Source: Pseudomonadota bacterium
GTDB lineage: Bacteria > Cyanobacteriota > Vampirovibrionia > Obscuribacterales > Obscuribacteraceae
Reading direction: 5' to 3'
Assembly (NCBI GenBank): GCA_021324135.1
Contig: JAJPJO010000225.1
Coordinates: 1 to 49,487 of the forward strand
Length of the DNA: 49,487 nt
Shown here: positions 26,353-35,500 of the stretch, one piece after another
Layout of the letters: every line of letters starts with the position of its first letter
Position numbering within the stretch: the stretch's first letter is position 1
The notes under the pieces: model-generated
What the model saw: the letters and a program-made list of their open reading frames with translations, nothing else
Database searches by the model: none
Told to the model about the DNA's origin: nothing
Position numbers and translations under genes: made by a program

Positions 26353-27801
26353 TTACTTCTTGGCGGTTTTGGCGGCCTTTGCCGATGTCCTTTTGCGAGT
26401 CGAGCGCCGTGATGTGATCACCGCTTTGCTCTTTCGATTCGGCGTCTGAGCGGCTTGGGGTGCCGGCTGCAAGCAAGGCCATTCTGTTCCATCAACCTCT
26501 TCCAGCGCGGCAATAGCGCAAAGATCTTCAGCGACATTGATTACTTGTGCGTCTCTGGATTGCACTTCCTCAAAGATGGGCTGGAGATCGTAACTTGGAG
26601 CCGGTGAGATTTCATCATAGGTGCCTTGTGAGCCGGTAGTGAACCTGCCTGATGCCGCTGAAAGCCTGCTCGACAGGTTCTCATACTGACCGGTTTGCGC
26701 TCCGCCTTTCGGCAGGCAATTGTACTGACCGGTTTGCGCTCCGTCTTTGGGCAGGCAGTTGTACTGACCGGTTTGCGCTCCACCTTTCGGCAGTGCTTGC
26801 TCTCTTTGAACCATTTGATCCACCATCTCCATTTTTGCAAAGGCATGCTCCGGGATATCGCCGACCGTTCTCCAGTCGTTGCTATAGTCCATGAGATATT
26901 CGTATTCGTCATCGAGCGATGCCAGAGCCGGACCATAGCCGGATTTGGCTTCAAAGTCGGACCGAGTGGTGCCGTCGGCCGAACGATTTTGCATCCAAGG
27001 ATCGGGCTCTGCCATTTTAAACCCTTGAGCGTCTTGCTCGAGTGCAGCGGCGGGCATCAAGCGCTCTTGCGTCGTTTCAATCAGAAGGCGAAGCAAATGA
27101 ACGCAAGCGATGTCGACTGATTCATCGCTCAATGATCCGGATGCCGATATCCAGATTGCGTTATCTTCGCCTGCGAAATGAGCCCGCCAACTTTCGACCG
27201 GATTGTATTGCAGATGAACTTCATTCAGCGCGCTGAGGTTGTCGGCTGGGATTATGTAGAACTTCAGCTGATCTTGCTTGCCTTCCAGAACCAGGCGATA
27301 CAGGCTGGTGGACAGATGCGCTTGAATGTATGTAGGAATGGAATTCTCGCTGCTGTTACTGCGTTTTTTTATCTCGGGCTCGCTGCCGGTAATGAACAAC
27401 TCGCTCAGACCAAGAATGCTGTTCAGCTCTGTGGCAAAGGAAAGAAGCGTGTTGAAGCAATGATCGATCATGCACATCGTCGCTTTAGACAATGTCACCT
27501 CGACTTGTGAAAGCTTGTGGTGCTCTATTCTGCGCTTTTGTAGAAACTGCATCGTGTCACTGACCAGGTCCACAATCAGATCTGTGCGGGAACCCTGATA
27601 ACGGGACTTGTAGAGCTGCAGGATTTTGTCGTTCATCAGCGTGCGATGATTGTTCGCTCCCCACATGTTCATGTAGTACATCTGGCGCTCGATCGATTTG
27701 TTGAAGTTGTCCAGAACTCGCCATTTGTAGGCAAAATGATTGTTCTTGGGAAACTTCTGCCGGTTCTTTATTGCCTGCATATCTACCGTGTTTCTAAGCA
27801 T
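26353..27801 (-). CDS. Unknown protein with 13-residue repeats and basic tail
   Basis: A 482-residue protein that I do not recognise. Residues 1 to about 270 look globular and helical (for example SRTDLIVDLVSDTMQFLQKR and SVDIACVHLLRLLIETTQERL). A disordered middle follows, containing three tandem copies of LPKGGAQTGQYNC (third copy incomplete). The last 30 residues are Lys/Arg/Ala/Ser-rich (RRSTRKRTSAKAAKTAKK), recalling nucleic-acid-binding tails of histone-H1-like proteins. GGAGG precedes the ATG at good spacing. It is upstream of, and probably co-transcribed with, the pseudokinase gene, so it may be a partner of it; that is inferred only from position. Confidence 0.75.
   Translation of the reverse strand: MLRNTVDMQAIKNRQKFPKNNHFAYKWRVLDNFNKSIERQMYYMNMWGANNHRTLMNDKILQLYKSRYQGSRTDLIVDLVSDTMQFLQKRRIEHHKLSQVEVTLSKATMCMIDHCFNTLLSFATELNSILGLSELFITGSEPEIKKRSNSSENSIPTYIQAHLSTSLYRLVLEGKQDQLKFYIIPADNLSALNEVHLQYNPVESWRAHFAGEDNAIWISASGSLSDESVDIACVHLLRLLIETTQERLMPAAALEQDAQGFKMAEPDPWMQNRSADGTTRSDFEAKSGYGPALASLDDEYEYLMDYSNDWRTVGDIPEHAFAKMEMVDQMVQREQALPKGGAQTGQYNCLPKDGAQTGQYNCLPKGGAQTGQYENLSSRLSAASGRFTTGSQGTYDEISPAPSYDLQPIFEEVQSRDAQVINVAEDLCAIAALEEVDGTEWPCLQPAPQAAQTPNRKSKAVITSRRSTRKRTSAKAAKTAKK
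26684..26796 (-). repeat. Tandem repeat, 39-bp period, within the 482-residue protein
   Basis: Three near-identical units begin at 26684, 26723 and 26762, each keeping the word TACTGACCGGTTTGCGCTCC. Differences are few (GCCTTTCGG against GTCTTTGGG and ACCTTTCGG). The period is a whole number of codons, so copy number can change without a frameshift. The last unit is slightly short. Confidence 0.9.
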
Positions 27802-28020
27802 GGTTGAACCTCCAACAGTCTCGCCTCAGACTGTCACCGTTAGTAAAGTTGCGTCGATTCAGGAAGCCGCAAGAGCTTCGTCGTTTGCTCGCCGACTCCG
27901 CCGCTCACACTTTCATACTAGCCGAACCGCCCCGGATCGTAAATCCGCAGTACGGTATGGACGAAAGTGCGTACGCTCATCGAATTGTGAGACTCAAATA
28001 TTTCTCAGGTCAGGCTGCGC

Positions 28021-28995
28021 TTAAACTGTTTGCAGACTGGCTTGCGAGGCAGCCAATTGAAACAGGGGCGTGGACAGGTAACGCTCACCGGTGCTGGCAA
28101 CGATAGCGACGATGACTTTACCTGCATTTTCCGGGCGCCGCGCAATTTGCAGGGCAGCGTGAACGGTGGCACCACTGCTGATACCAGCCAGGACGCCCTC
28201 CACGCGTGGAAGTTTGCGTCCCATCTCGAACGCCTCATCGTTGCTGACCAGGAAAACCTCATCTACGACGGAGAGATCGAGGACACCAGGAATGAATCCG
28301 GCGCCGATGCCTTGTATTTTATGCGGACCTGGTTGCAGCGGCTGACCAGCCAGGCTCTGCGTGATCACCGGGCTGTCTTTCGGCTCGACAGCGACAATTT
28401 TGACTGACGGCTTCCGCTCCTTCAAAACCTGACCGACACCAGTGATGGTGCCACCGGTGCCGACGCCGGCCACAAATATGTCTATCTTGCCTTCGGTATC
28501 GCGCCACAGCTCCTCGGCTGTCGTCTCGCGATGAATCTTTGGATTGGCTGGGTTATTGAACTGCTGAAGCATGTAAGCATTCTTGTTTTCCGAGACAATC
28601 TGCTCGGCTCGCGCCAGGGCGCCTTTCATTCCCTCCGGACCGGGCGTGAGAACCAGCTCGGCGCCGAGTGCCGCCAGCATGCTGCGGCGCTCGATCGACA
28701 TCGTCTCTGGCATTGTCAGAATCAGCCTGTATCCTCGAGCTGCGGCAACAAAAGCCAGTGCGATACCGGTGTTTCCCGAAGTCGGTTCGACAAGCAGGGT
28801 ATGTTTGGGCTTGATGAGCTTGTCTTTCTCTGCTTCATTGACCATGGACACGCCGATGCGATCTTTGACTGAGCCCAGCGGGTTCATCGATTCCAGCTTG
28901 ACGGCGACAGTGGCCTTCAGCCCCTCGGCCAGGTGGTTGAGTTTTACCAATGGCGTGTTGCCGATTGCTTCTGTTATATCTGATCTGATTGCCAT
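28021..28995 (-). CDS. cysK: Cysteine synthase A (O-acetylserine sulfhydrylase)
   Basis: A 324-residue PLP enzyme of standard CysK length. The PLP Lys44 lies in [24 protein letters not shown] is the substrate-binding loop, [12 protein letters not shown] binds the cofactor phosphate, and [11 protein letters not shown] and [11 protein letters not shown] complete the family pattern. It replaces the acetyl group of O-acetylserine with sulfide to make cysteine in the cytoplasm. GGGGGATG just upstream of the ATG is a plausible ribosome-binding site. No cysE or sulfate-reduction genes are adjacent, so it appears monocistronic. Confidence 0.96.
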   Translation of the reverse strand: MAIRSDITEAIGNTPLVKLNHLAEGLKATVAVKLESMNPLGSVKDRIGVSMVNEAEKDKLIKPKHTLLVEPTSGNTGIALAFVAAARGYRLILTMPETMSIERRSMLAALGAELVLTPGPEGMKGALARAEQIVSENKNAYMLQQFNNPANPKIHRETTAEELWRDTEGKIDIFVAGVGTGGTITGVGQVLKERKPSVKIVAVEPKDSPVITQSLAGQPLQPGPHKIQGIGAGFIPGVLDLSVVDEVFLVSNDEAFEMGRKLPRVEGVLAGISSGATVHAALQIARRPENAGKVIVAIVASTGERYLSTPLFQLAASQASLQTV

Positions 28996-29180
28996 CTCAT
29001 CCCCCAGTGTGTGACTGCCATCGCTGAAATTGGTTCGGTTGCTAAAACGCAGACGTCATTCGAAGACCACGCGCCACCAATGCTGCCTCGGCAATCAACT
29101 GCACTGCAATTGATGCCTCAGCAATGGATGCCTGAAGCGCGCCTTACTCTGATCAGGCCGGCATGAGCGCCTCGCCTACA

Positions 29181-29657
29181 TTATTGCGTGCTGCTCGTCT
29201 GCGCGTCAGCAGTTTGTTTACGCTTGTTGCCACCATCTTGAAGGTCCGCCAGGGGGTTGTTTTCCTTCAGCTCGGCAAGCTGCTTTTCGCCGATGTCCTT
29301 CAAGACTTTCCCTTTCTTATAGACCTTGTCATTGTGCTTGCGCTGCCCGACTTCCATCATCTCCGTGCCCTTGGCAATCAAATCCTTGGCGTTGCGGACG
29401 CTGGCTCTGTATTTCTTCTGCATGCGCTTCTCGTCTTCAGTGAAGTCGCCGTGCGGCAGAACCGGGTCAGCATAAGGGTTGGATGGCGTAGCTTGCTGCT
29501 TGGCATCGGCTGGATTGGCAATCGGTGTGCTGCTGGTGCTGCCCGAGCCCGATTGGGCACCGAAAAAGTCGTTTTGTCCAGCCAGGGCGGGCAATGTAGA
29601 GAAAGCGGCAACTACCGCCGCCGTCAGGTAGGCAAAGGATTTTCGGTTCTTTTGCAT
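29181..29657 (-). CDS. Small secreted hypothetical protein
   Basis: A 158-residue protein. The ATG at 29657 is preferred because AAGGAG lies about nine bases upstream; an in-frame TTG two codons earlier is less likely. Residues 1-27 are a signal peptide (MQKNRKSFAYLTAAVVAAF..., cleavage near ALAG). The mature chain is hydrophilic: a Ser/Gly/Pro linker, then a Lys-rich helical segment with KDLIAKGTEMMEVGQRKHNDKVYKKGK that could form a coiled coil. There are no cysteines or catalytic motifs. It lies alone between cysK and gatA, all on the minus strand. Function unknown. Confidence 0.75.
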   Translation of the reverse strand: MQKNRKSFAYLTAAVVAAFSTLPALAGQNDFFGAQSGSGSTSSTPIANPADAKQQATPSNPYADPVLPHGDFTEDEKRMQKKYRASVRNAKDLIAKGTEMMEVGQRKHNDKVYKKGKVLKDIGEKQLAELKENNPLADLQDGGNKRKQTADAQTSSTQ

Positions 29658-29785
29658 TGTCAAGTCTCCTTGAATGGCAGGTACCTAGTCTATTAGATCG
29701 AAGACCTTGTCAGCAGCTCCTGAGTGCCAAAGATTTCTAAGAAAAAGGCAAGGTTGGCTCAATCTGAGATCGCTATAAGCTTCTG

Positions 29786-31342
29786 TCACCCCGGCACGGA
29801 TGCCGGCAGGAAGGAGCAGCGCCTGGCGCTTGCTTGATTGGCGCGCTCGAAGGCATGTGCGACGCGGATGAGCTGGGTATCGGATAGCTGAGCGCCGATA
29901 AGCTGCAAGCCGATCGGCAACCCTTCTCGACCAAAGCCGCAGGGCAGCGAAATTCCCGGCAGACCAGCGAGGTTTACCGGTATGGTGGCAATATCGCTCA
30001 GGTACATTGTCAGCGGATCGTCCGTTTTCTCCCCAATATTGAATGCCACCGTCGGCGATGTGGGAGAGAGAAGAACGTCGAATTTTTCGAAGGCTTTGTC
30101 GAAAGACTCTTTCAAGAGCCGGCGCACTTGTTGCGCCTTCTTGTAATAGGCATCGTAGTAGCCGGAGCTTAAGGCGTAGGTCCCCAGCATGATTCGGCGC
30201 TTTACCTCTGAGCCGAATCCAGCCTGTCGAGTGGATGTATACATGCTGAGAATGTCCGTGGCGTCCTGGTTGCGCGCACCATATCTGACACCATCGTAAC
30301 GAGCCAGGTTGGCGCTCGCTTCTGCGGTGGCGATGATGTAATAGACCGGAAGTGCAACATCTAGATGGTCGACGCTAACATCCGCGACCTCGGCTCCGAG
30401 CGCGGTGAGGGTTTGAATACTTGCCTCGATTGCCGATCGGACTTCGCCTTCGGCTCCCTCACCAAACAACTCGCGCATGATACCAATTTTGATACCACGT
30501 AAAGAGCCTGCTTTGCCCGATGCCTTCTCCTCCGAGTTGAGAGACTGGACGAAGCTCAGGTCGAGCCGCGGGTAATTACGGGAATTGAGCTTGCCGAAGG
30601 GATCATCAATTGAGGTCGAATCACGCCGGTCTTTCCCTTGAATGATCGCAAGAACGAGAGCGGCATCCTCGACATTCGCGGCGAAGGGACCGATCTGATC
30701 GAGGCTGGATGCAAAAGCGACCAGACCGTATCTTGAAACCAAGCCGTATGTAGGCTTCATGCCGACGAGCCCGCAGAATGACGCCGGCAATCGGATCGAT
30801 CCACCCGTGTCGGAGCCCAGTCCGGCGGCTGCATAACCGGCAGCCACAGCCACAGCCGGTCCGCCCGAACTGCCGCCCGGCACTTTTTTCAAGTTCCAGG
30901 GGTTGCGCGCCGTTTTAAATGCCGAGTTTTCATTTGAGGATCCCATGGCGAATTCGTCGAGGTTGCCTTTGCCGATTAAAATTGCACCGGCATCGAAAAG
31001 CCGCGTGGCTACCGTGGCTTGATAAGGTGAGGTGAAGTGCTCCAGAATACGACTGCCGCATGTAGTCGGGTATCCCGGAACGCAAATATTGTCTTTCAAG
31101 CAAATAGGCACGCCGGCGAGTGGTGGCAAGGATTCGGGCGCCGTGCCGTTGCTGAGCTGCTTGTCGATTGCCTCCGCCTGAGCGAGCGCCAGATCCTCGG
31201 TAATGCAGAGCAGGGCGTTTGTTTGCTCGTCGTTTTTTCTGGCATGATCGAGATGCGCCAGTGTGACTTCTCGCGCGGACATCTGGCGCGTTGCGATCAG
31301 GCGCCTGATCTCCGATATTGATTTGCCGATTATTTCATTCAC
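29786..31342 (-). CDS. gatA: Asp/Glu-tRNA amidotransferase subunit A
   Basis: A 518-residue amidase-signature protein, somewhat longer than typical GatA (about 485). The Ser-cisSer-Lys triad is visible: Lys83 in CLKDNICVPG, Ser158 in VPGGSSGGPAV and the nucleophile Ser182 in GSDTGGSIRLPAS. GatA releases ammonia from glutamine for the GatCAB complex, which converts mischarged Glu-tRNA(Gln) or Asp-tRNA(Asn). The long well-conserved match, with SYGLVSRYGLVAFASSLDQIGP-like sequence, favours GatA over a general amidase. gatB and gatC are not in the window. The ATG at 31342 fits the conserved N-terminus. Confidence 0.93.
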   Translation of the reverse strand: MNEIIGKSISEIRRLIATRQMSAREVTLAHLDHARKNDEQTNALLCITEDLALAQAEAIDKQLSNGTAPESLPPLAGVPICLKDNICVPGYPTTCGSRILEHFTSPYQATVATRLFDAGAILIGKGNLDEFAMGSSNENSAFKTARNPWNLKKVPGGSSGGPAVAVAAGYAAAGLGSDTGGSIRLPASFCGLVGMKPTYGLVSRYGLVAFASSLDQIGPFAANVEDAALVLAIIQGKDRRDSTSIDDPFGKLNSRNYPRLDLSFVQSLNSEEKASGKAGSLRGIKIGIMRELFGEGAEGEVRSAIEASIQTLTALGAEVADVSVDHLDVALPVYYIIATAEASANLARYDGVRYGARNQDATDILSMYTSTRQAGFGSEVKRRIMLGTYALSSGYYDAYYKKAQQVRRLLKESFDKAFEKFDVLLSPTSPTVAFNIGEKTDDPLTMYLSDIATIPVNLAGLPGISLPCGFGREGLPIGLQLIGAQLSDTQLIRVAHAFERANQASARRCSFLPASVPG

Positions 31343-31384
31343 TGGGTTACAACCACGATAGTTCGCTTGAGGAAAATGAACGCC

Positions 31385-32650
31385 TTAATTGTGGTTGTCT
31401 TCAAATCTTTTGAACAGAAGCGTTCCATTATGTCCGCCAAAGCCGAAGCTGTTAGACATGGCATATTTTATCGTTTTGCCCTTGATGGCTTTGTGGGGAA
31501 CGTAATTGAGATCGCATTTCGGATCGGGATTGTCGAGATTGATTGTGGGCGGCACGATCGATTCCTTGATGGCCAGGCAGGTTGCCGCTGCCTCGATTGC
31601 ACCGGCGGCGCCGAGCAAGTGACCGGTCATCGATTTTGTCGAGCTGACGAGCAGTTTGCCTGAATTGGCATGCTCGCCGAAAACATGCTTGATGGCTGTG
31701 GTTTCAGCGATATCACCAAGACCGGTTGATGTGCCATGCGCATTGACGTAGTCTACCTCATCCGGTTTTATACCGGCTTCACTCAATGCCATCTGCATGG
31801 AGCGCCCGGCACCATCACCGTCTACGCATGGCGCCACGATATCGTAAGCATCGCCGGTCAATCCGTATCCGACGATTTCAGCATATATTTGGGCGCCTCT
31901 GGCCTTGGCGTGAGTCAATGATTCGAGGATGAGAACGGCACCGCCCTCGCCCATGACGAATCCGTCGCGATCTTTGTCGAAAGGCCGGCTTGCTTTTTCC
32001 GGCTCGTTGTTTCTAGTCGACAGCGTTCTGGCTGATGAGAAGCCGGCCATCACCAGGCCTGTAATCGGCGCTTCACTGCCGCCGGCAAACATAACATCGC
32101 ATTCACCGCGCTTGATGAATTTGTAGGCATCGCCTATCGAGTGGGTGGAAGTGGCACAGGCAGTCACTTGACAGAGGTTTGGCCCTTTGGCGCCATAGAC
32201 CATCGATACCCATCCGGCGGCCATATTGACGATGATCATCGGCACCGTAAATGGTGAGCAACGATCCGGGCCTTTTTCCATCAGGACTTTATATTGTTGT
32301 TCGATACAGGTGAAACCGCCTGCCGCTGAGCCGACCACAACGCCGACTCGAGTGGGATCGTCTTTGCTCAGATCGATGCGCGAGTCCTCATGGGCCAGTT
32401 TGCTCGCCACCAGGGCGAATTGGATAAAGCGATCGGTACGCTTCACCTGCTTGAAGTCCATGAATTTGCTCGGGTCGAAATCGCTGATTTCGCCGGCAAT
32501 TTTGCAAGCCGATTGGTATTTCTCCGGAACCAGCGTCACCCGACGGATTCCGGAGCGGCCGTTTACAATGCCTTCCCAAAACTCATCTTTGCCCGTCCCA
32601 AGTGATGAGACGACTCCGATTCCTGTTACGACCACACGTTCGTTTGTCAT
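31385..32650 (-). CDS. fabF: Beta-ketoacyl-ACP synthase II
   Basis: A 421-residue condensing enzyme of FabF length. The catalytic Cys165 is in QVTACATSTHSIGDA, with the His residues in VNAHGTSTGLGD (near 306) and SMTGHLLGAAG (near 343). It extends acyl-ACP by two carbons using malonyl-ACP in type II fatty-acid synthesis. It is the last gene of a minus-strand cluster fabG-acpP-fabF, and 176 bases separate it from acpP. That gap contains a strong hairpin. Confidence 0.96.
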   Translation of the reverse strand: MTNERVVVTGIGVVSSLGTGKDEFWEGIVNGRSGIRRVTLVPEKYQSACKIAGEISDFDPSKFMDFKQVKRTDRFIQFALVASKLAHEDSRIDLSKDDPTRVGVVVGSAAGGFTCIEQQYKVLMEKGPDRCSPFTVPMIIVNMAAGWVSMVYGAKGPNLCQVTACATSTHSIGDAYKFIKRGECDVMFAGGSEAPITGLVMAGFSSARTLSTRNNEPEKASRPFDKDRDGFVMGEGGAVLILESLTHAKARGAQIYAEIVGYGLTGDAYDIVAPCVDGDGAGRSMQMALSEAGIKPDEVDYVNAHGTSTGLGDIAETTAIKHVFGEHANSGKLLVSSTKSMTGHLLGAAGAIEAAATCLAIKESIVPPTINLDNPDPKCDLNYVPHKAIKGKTIKYAMSNSFGFGGHNGTLLFKRFEDNHN

Positions 32651-32766
32651 GGATTGCGCTTGATCCCAGTTGCGTTTACTTGAGTGTTGCCGCGCTGCAG
32701 CACGAAACTTGGCAACGGCAACCTGTCAGGTATGCCAAGTGCCAGCGCCAAGCAATTACTACCGGC

Positions 32767-32788
32767 TACAGGTTGAGGACAACCTGTA
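32767..32788 (-). terminator. Hairpin between acpP and fabF
   Basis: TACAGGTTG at 32767-32775 and CAACCTGTA at 32780-32788 form a perfect 9-bp stem with a 4-base loop, located 39 bases past the acpP stop in the direction of transcription. No T-run follows. It could set the ratio of the abundant carrier protein to the synthase by partial termination or by protecting the acpP mRNA 3' end. Confidence 0.45.
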
Positions 32789-32826
32789 CTGGCACCTGAG
32801 CGAAACCTCTTCGGTGAGCCGACCGC

Positions 32827-33066
32827 TTATAGGTGGGCTGAAATATATTTTACAGCTTCACCGACGGTAGTGATTTTTTCGGCCTCTTCATCCGGAATTT
32901 CCATTCCGAATTCTTCTTCCAGAGCCATTACTAGCTCGACCTGGTCCAGGGAGTCTGCGCCGAGGTCTTTTGTGAAGCTGGCTTCCATGGTCACTTCGTC
33001 ACCATTCACGTTCAATTGGGCAACGGCTACCTTTTTAACCCGTTCGTAGGCTTCCTTCTCTTCCAT
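32827..33066 (-). CDS. acpP: Acyl carrier protein
   Basis: A 79-residue acidic ACP of normal length. Ser39 in [19 protein letters not shown] is the 4'-phosphopantetheine attachment site, and the [16 protein letters not shown] pattern is diagnostic. It carries acyl chains between fatty-acid synthesis enzymes, including the FabG and FabF encoded on either side. AGGAG lies ten bases before the ATG. A 142-base gap separates it from fabG. Confidence 0.97.
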   Translation of the reverse strand: MEEKEAYERVKKVAVAQLNVNGDEVTMEASFTKDLGADSLDQVELVMALEEEFGMEIPDEEAEKITTVGEAVKYISAHL

Positions 33067-33208
33067 GTTTCTTTACTCTCCTAATAAGTCCCGAGAATCC
33101 CGAGCGGCACGTTGAATTACCTGGCTACTAAGCCGTGCCAAGGGCAACTAGAATATCACGTCAACCCTAAACAATCAGCTTTGAGCCGCTTCTATTTCTT
33201 ACTCTATG

Positions 33209-33985
33209 TTACGTATAGAGCCCGCCGCTCACTTCAAGCACTTGGCCAGTGACGTAGCTGCCCGGCCCGGCGAAGAATAGAACTCCTTGAGCGATGTCAT
33301 CGGGCGTGCCCATGCGACCAAGGGCAACTCGATCGAGAATCTTCTTTATAATTTCCTCACTAAGTTTCCTGGTCATATCGGTATCGATGAAACCGGGCGC
33401 AATGGCGTTGCAGGTGATGTTGCGCGAGGCGTATTCAAGAGCAATCGTTTTGGTCAAACCAATCAAGCCGCACTTGGCAGAGGCGTAGTTCGCTTGACCG
33501 AAGTTGCCGTGCACGCCGCTCGTGCTGGCGATGTTGATGATGCGACCGGATTTTTGTTTCGACATGACCTTGAGAACTGCCTTGCTGACTTTGAAAGCCG
33601 ATGTCAGGTTTGTTTCGATAACCGCGGCCCACTCATCGTCGCTCATGCGCATGATCAAATTGTCGCGGGTGATGCCGGCGTTGTTGACCAGAACGTCGAT
33701 GCGGCCCCACTCTTTAACAACCTTCTCGACCAGGGTTTCGATGCTCTCATTCTTGGTCACATCGCAAACCACGCCGATCGCCTCACCGCCCTGGCTCTTC
33801 AGCTCCTGGGCCGTCTTGTTGCATGTTTCTTCGTTGATGTCCGAAATCACGACTTTGGCGCCATGAGCGAGCAAAACTTCAGCGATTGCTCGACCGATAC
33901 CTCTGCCCGAACCTGTGATGACGGCCACTTTGTCTTTCAATTTTTTTTGCTCGTCTTCGCGAACTGCCATAACATTAGTGGTCAT
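33209..33985 (-). CDS. fabG: 3-oxoacyl-ACP reductase
   Basis: A 258-residue short-chain dehydrogenase. The NADP-binding motif TGSGRGIG is at 24-31, NNAGITRD at 101-108, and the Ser-Tyr-Lys triad is Ser154, Tyr167 and Lys171 in NIASTSGVHGNFGQANYASAK. The close match to the FabG signature, together with acpP and fabF next to it, identifies the beta-ketoacyl-ACP reduction step. AAGGAA seven bases upstream supports the ATG at 33985; a second Met at codon 6 is possible. Confidence 0.95.
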   Translation of the reverse strand: MTTNVMAVREDEQKKLKDKVAVITGSGRGIGRAIAEVLLAHGAKVVISDINEETCNKTAQELKSQGGEAIGVVCDVTKNESIETLVEKVVKEWGRIDVLVNNAGITRDNLIMRMSDDEWAAVIETNLTSAFKVSKAVLKVMSKQKSGRIINIASTSGVHGNFGQANYASAKCGLIGLTKTIALEYASRNITCNAIAPGFIDTDMTRKLSEEIIKKILDRVALGRMGTPDDIAQGVLFFAGPGSYVTGQVLEVSGGLYT

Positions 33986-34021
33986 ATTTCTATTCCTTAT
34001 ATTTTAGATTCCCATCTCTCA

Positions 34022-34036
34022 GTCGGCCCGGCCGAC
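34022..34036. promoter_or_regulatory. Inverted repeat upstream of fabG
   Basis: GTCGGCC and GGCCGAC flank a single C, forming a 7-bp inverted repeat 37 bases before the fabG start. Its position relative to a possible A/T-rich -10 region (TAAAATATAAG, close to the start) would suit an operator. No known fatty-acid regulator consensus was recognised, so this is a candidate only. Confidence 0.3.
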
Positions 34037-34242
34037 GAGATGGATGTGCGCCCCGGTTCTCATCCAGTCAGGCTTCCATCAGGATTCCAGCCTGCTGCTA
34101 AGCAACAGTGCTATCTGCTCTCATGGCGTCATATTACAACGAAGAGTGGGAAGGCTTATCCCTCAATTCGGGTTCATGACAAAAAACGTAATTAGAATGG
34201 CGCAGCCTCCGGACCTGGCTGGGGCGGCGGGGCGTTTTACGG

Positions 34243-35262
34243 CTACCACAAATCAGCCAGTCCCTGCGCTACCGACTGGATGCGATCGGCGTGGCTGACC
34301 TTCTCCCGCCAGCGCTGCGGCAGTCTTTTGGCGCCGTGATAGGCCCCTGATAGAGCGCCGACAATCAGTGCGGCCGTGTCCGTGTCGCCCCCGCCGCGGG
34401 CAGCCGCGCAGATGGCTTCATCGGGATCGTGGCGGAATATGAGGAAGATGCCGACGGCGGTGGGCACGCATTCATTCACGTTTGATTGAACGTTGACCAG
34501 CGAATATGGCAACTCGCGTGCCGGCATGTTGTAGTCAAGATCGGGTGCGACATCGTCCCAGAAGTCGGCGAACTTCGGTTCGATCGATTGGGCCAATTCG
34601 AATTCACGCTTGACGAATGTGCGGACGGAAGCCTCGTCATCGAGCCGTTCGCCCTTGATAAAGTGATGGATGATGTCGGCAATTACCGCTGAGGCAGCCG
34701 CGACGCTCTTGTCCTTTTGGGAAAGCATCGCTTGCTTTACGGCTATGGCTGTCCTTCCCGTTACGATGTCCGAGCTTGCCGATGATGAATTGCCGTTGCT
34801 CCCCGCCTTTGAATCGGGCAAACAACCAATCGGAAAGGCACGCGCCGCGCCGCTCACATGGGTACTCTCGAATTCATCATCACTCAATTCGGCGTCATCG
34901 ACCAATCGGCGCAGCGATGCCAGACACAGAGGTCCGGGTCCGGCATTGTTGAAGTCGTCGCACTCGAGCAGTGCGGCGAAGCGCTGGCGCAAAGCGCTGA
35001 CGCTGAGCGTTCCCTTGCCAGCGAGCAATGTCTCGGCCAGGGCCAGTCCCATTTGCGCATCAGCCAGAATAGCTCCTGGTGGATGTTCCGGCAGCTGGCT
35101 GCGCGATAATCCCGGAACGAAATCGCGCAAAACGGAGACGCCGGCAGTAGCAAGAATCTCTTTGTGGTTCAGACCGATGCAGCTGCCACCTAGAGCGCTT
35201 CCGCAGCAAGCTCCCCAAATCGTTCCTTCAATCCGATCTTTGATTACGTCGAGTTCTGTCAA
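34243..35262 (-). CDS. ADP-ribosylglycohydrolase-family protein, degenerate metal site
   Basis: A 339-residue protein of the ADP-ribosylglycohydrolase (ARH/DraG) fold. The C-terminal metal signature is kept as GGGDTDTAALIVGALSGAYHG, and the N-terminus has the GxxxGSALG start. The expected GD after that start is GG (SALGGSCIG), and the TDDTQM motif, which supplies Mg ligands, is LADAQM here. This suggests altered or lost hydrolase activity. Active members remove ADP-ribose from modified proteins or nucleotides. It is divergent from the leader of the metallopeptidase-like gene, with 460 bases between them. Confidence 0.82.
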   Translation of the reverse strand: MTELDVIKDRIEGTIWGACCGSALGGSCIGLNHKEILATAGVSVLRDFVPGLSRSQLPEHPPGAILADAQMGLALAETLLAGKGTLSVSALRQRFAALLECDDFNNAGPGPLCLASLRRLVDDAELSDDEFESTHVSGAARAFPIGCLPDSKAGSNGNSSSASSDIVTGRTAIAVKQAMLSQKDKSVAAASAVIADIIHHFIKGERLDDEASVRTFVKREFELAQSIEPKFADFWDDVAPDLDYNMPARELPYSLVNVQSNVNECVPTAVGIFLIFRHDPDEAICAAARGGGDTDTAALIVGALSGAYHGAKRLPQRWREKVSHADRIQSVAQGLADLW

Positions 35263-35500
35263 TTCACCATCTCCGCAGTGTCTATACGGGTCGCCGTCTT
35301 TATAGATTGGAACTATATCGAAAATCAGGATTAATTATGACATTTAGCGGCCTAGTTCTTGCGGAAATCACGACTTCATACGTAATTCTCCCCATCGACA
35401 GTTAATGTAAAGTCGATTAATTTTATGGGTACAGCGGATCGTTACCCCTATAAAAACAAGGTCAAGACCAGCCCAACTGGTCCGATGATTCTCTGTCGTT
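35263..35500. other. Gene-free upstream region of divergent genes
   Basis: This stretch and the following leader separate the minus-strand ARH-like gene from the plus-strand metallopeptidase-like gene. It contains a possible -10 box TATAAA at 35449-35454 but no convincing -35 box. At 35379-35396 it has the word TACGTAATTCTCCCCATC, a near match to one at 100-116. I see no open reading frame with a ribosome-binding site. Confidence 0.4.

Noticed and set aside
27804..28106. A 100-codon plus-strand frame between cysK and the repeat protein
   Set aside because: It has no ribosome-binding site, overlaps the 3' end of cysK and lacks recognisable protein features.
34044..34298. An 84-codon plus-strand frame upstream of fabG
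   Set aside because: It has no start signal and overlaps the 3' end of the ARH-like gene; the 257-base gap otherwise shows only the inverted repeat.
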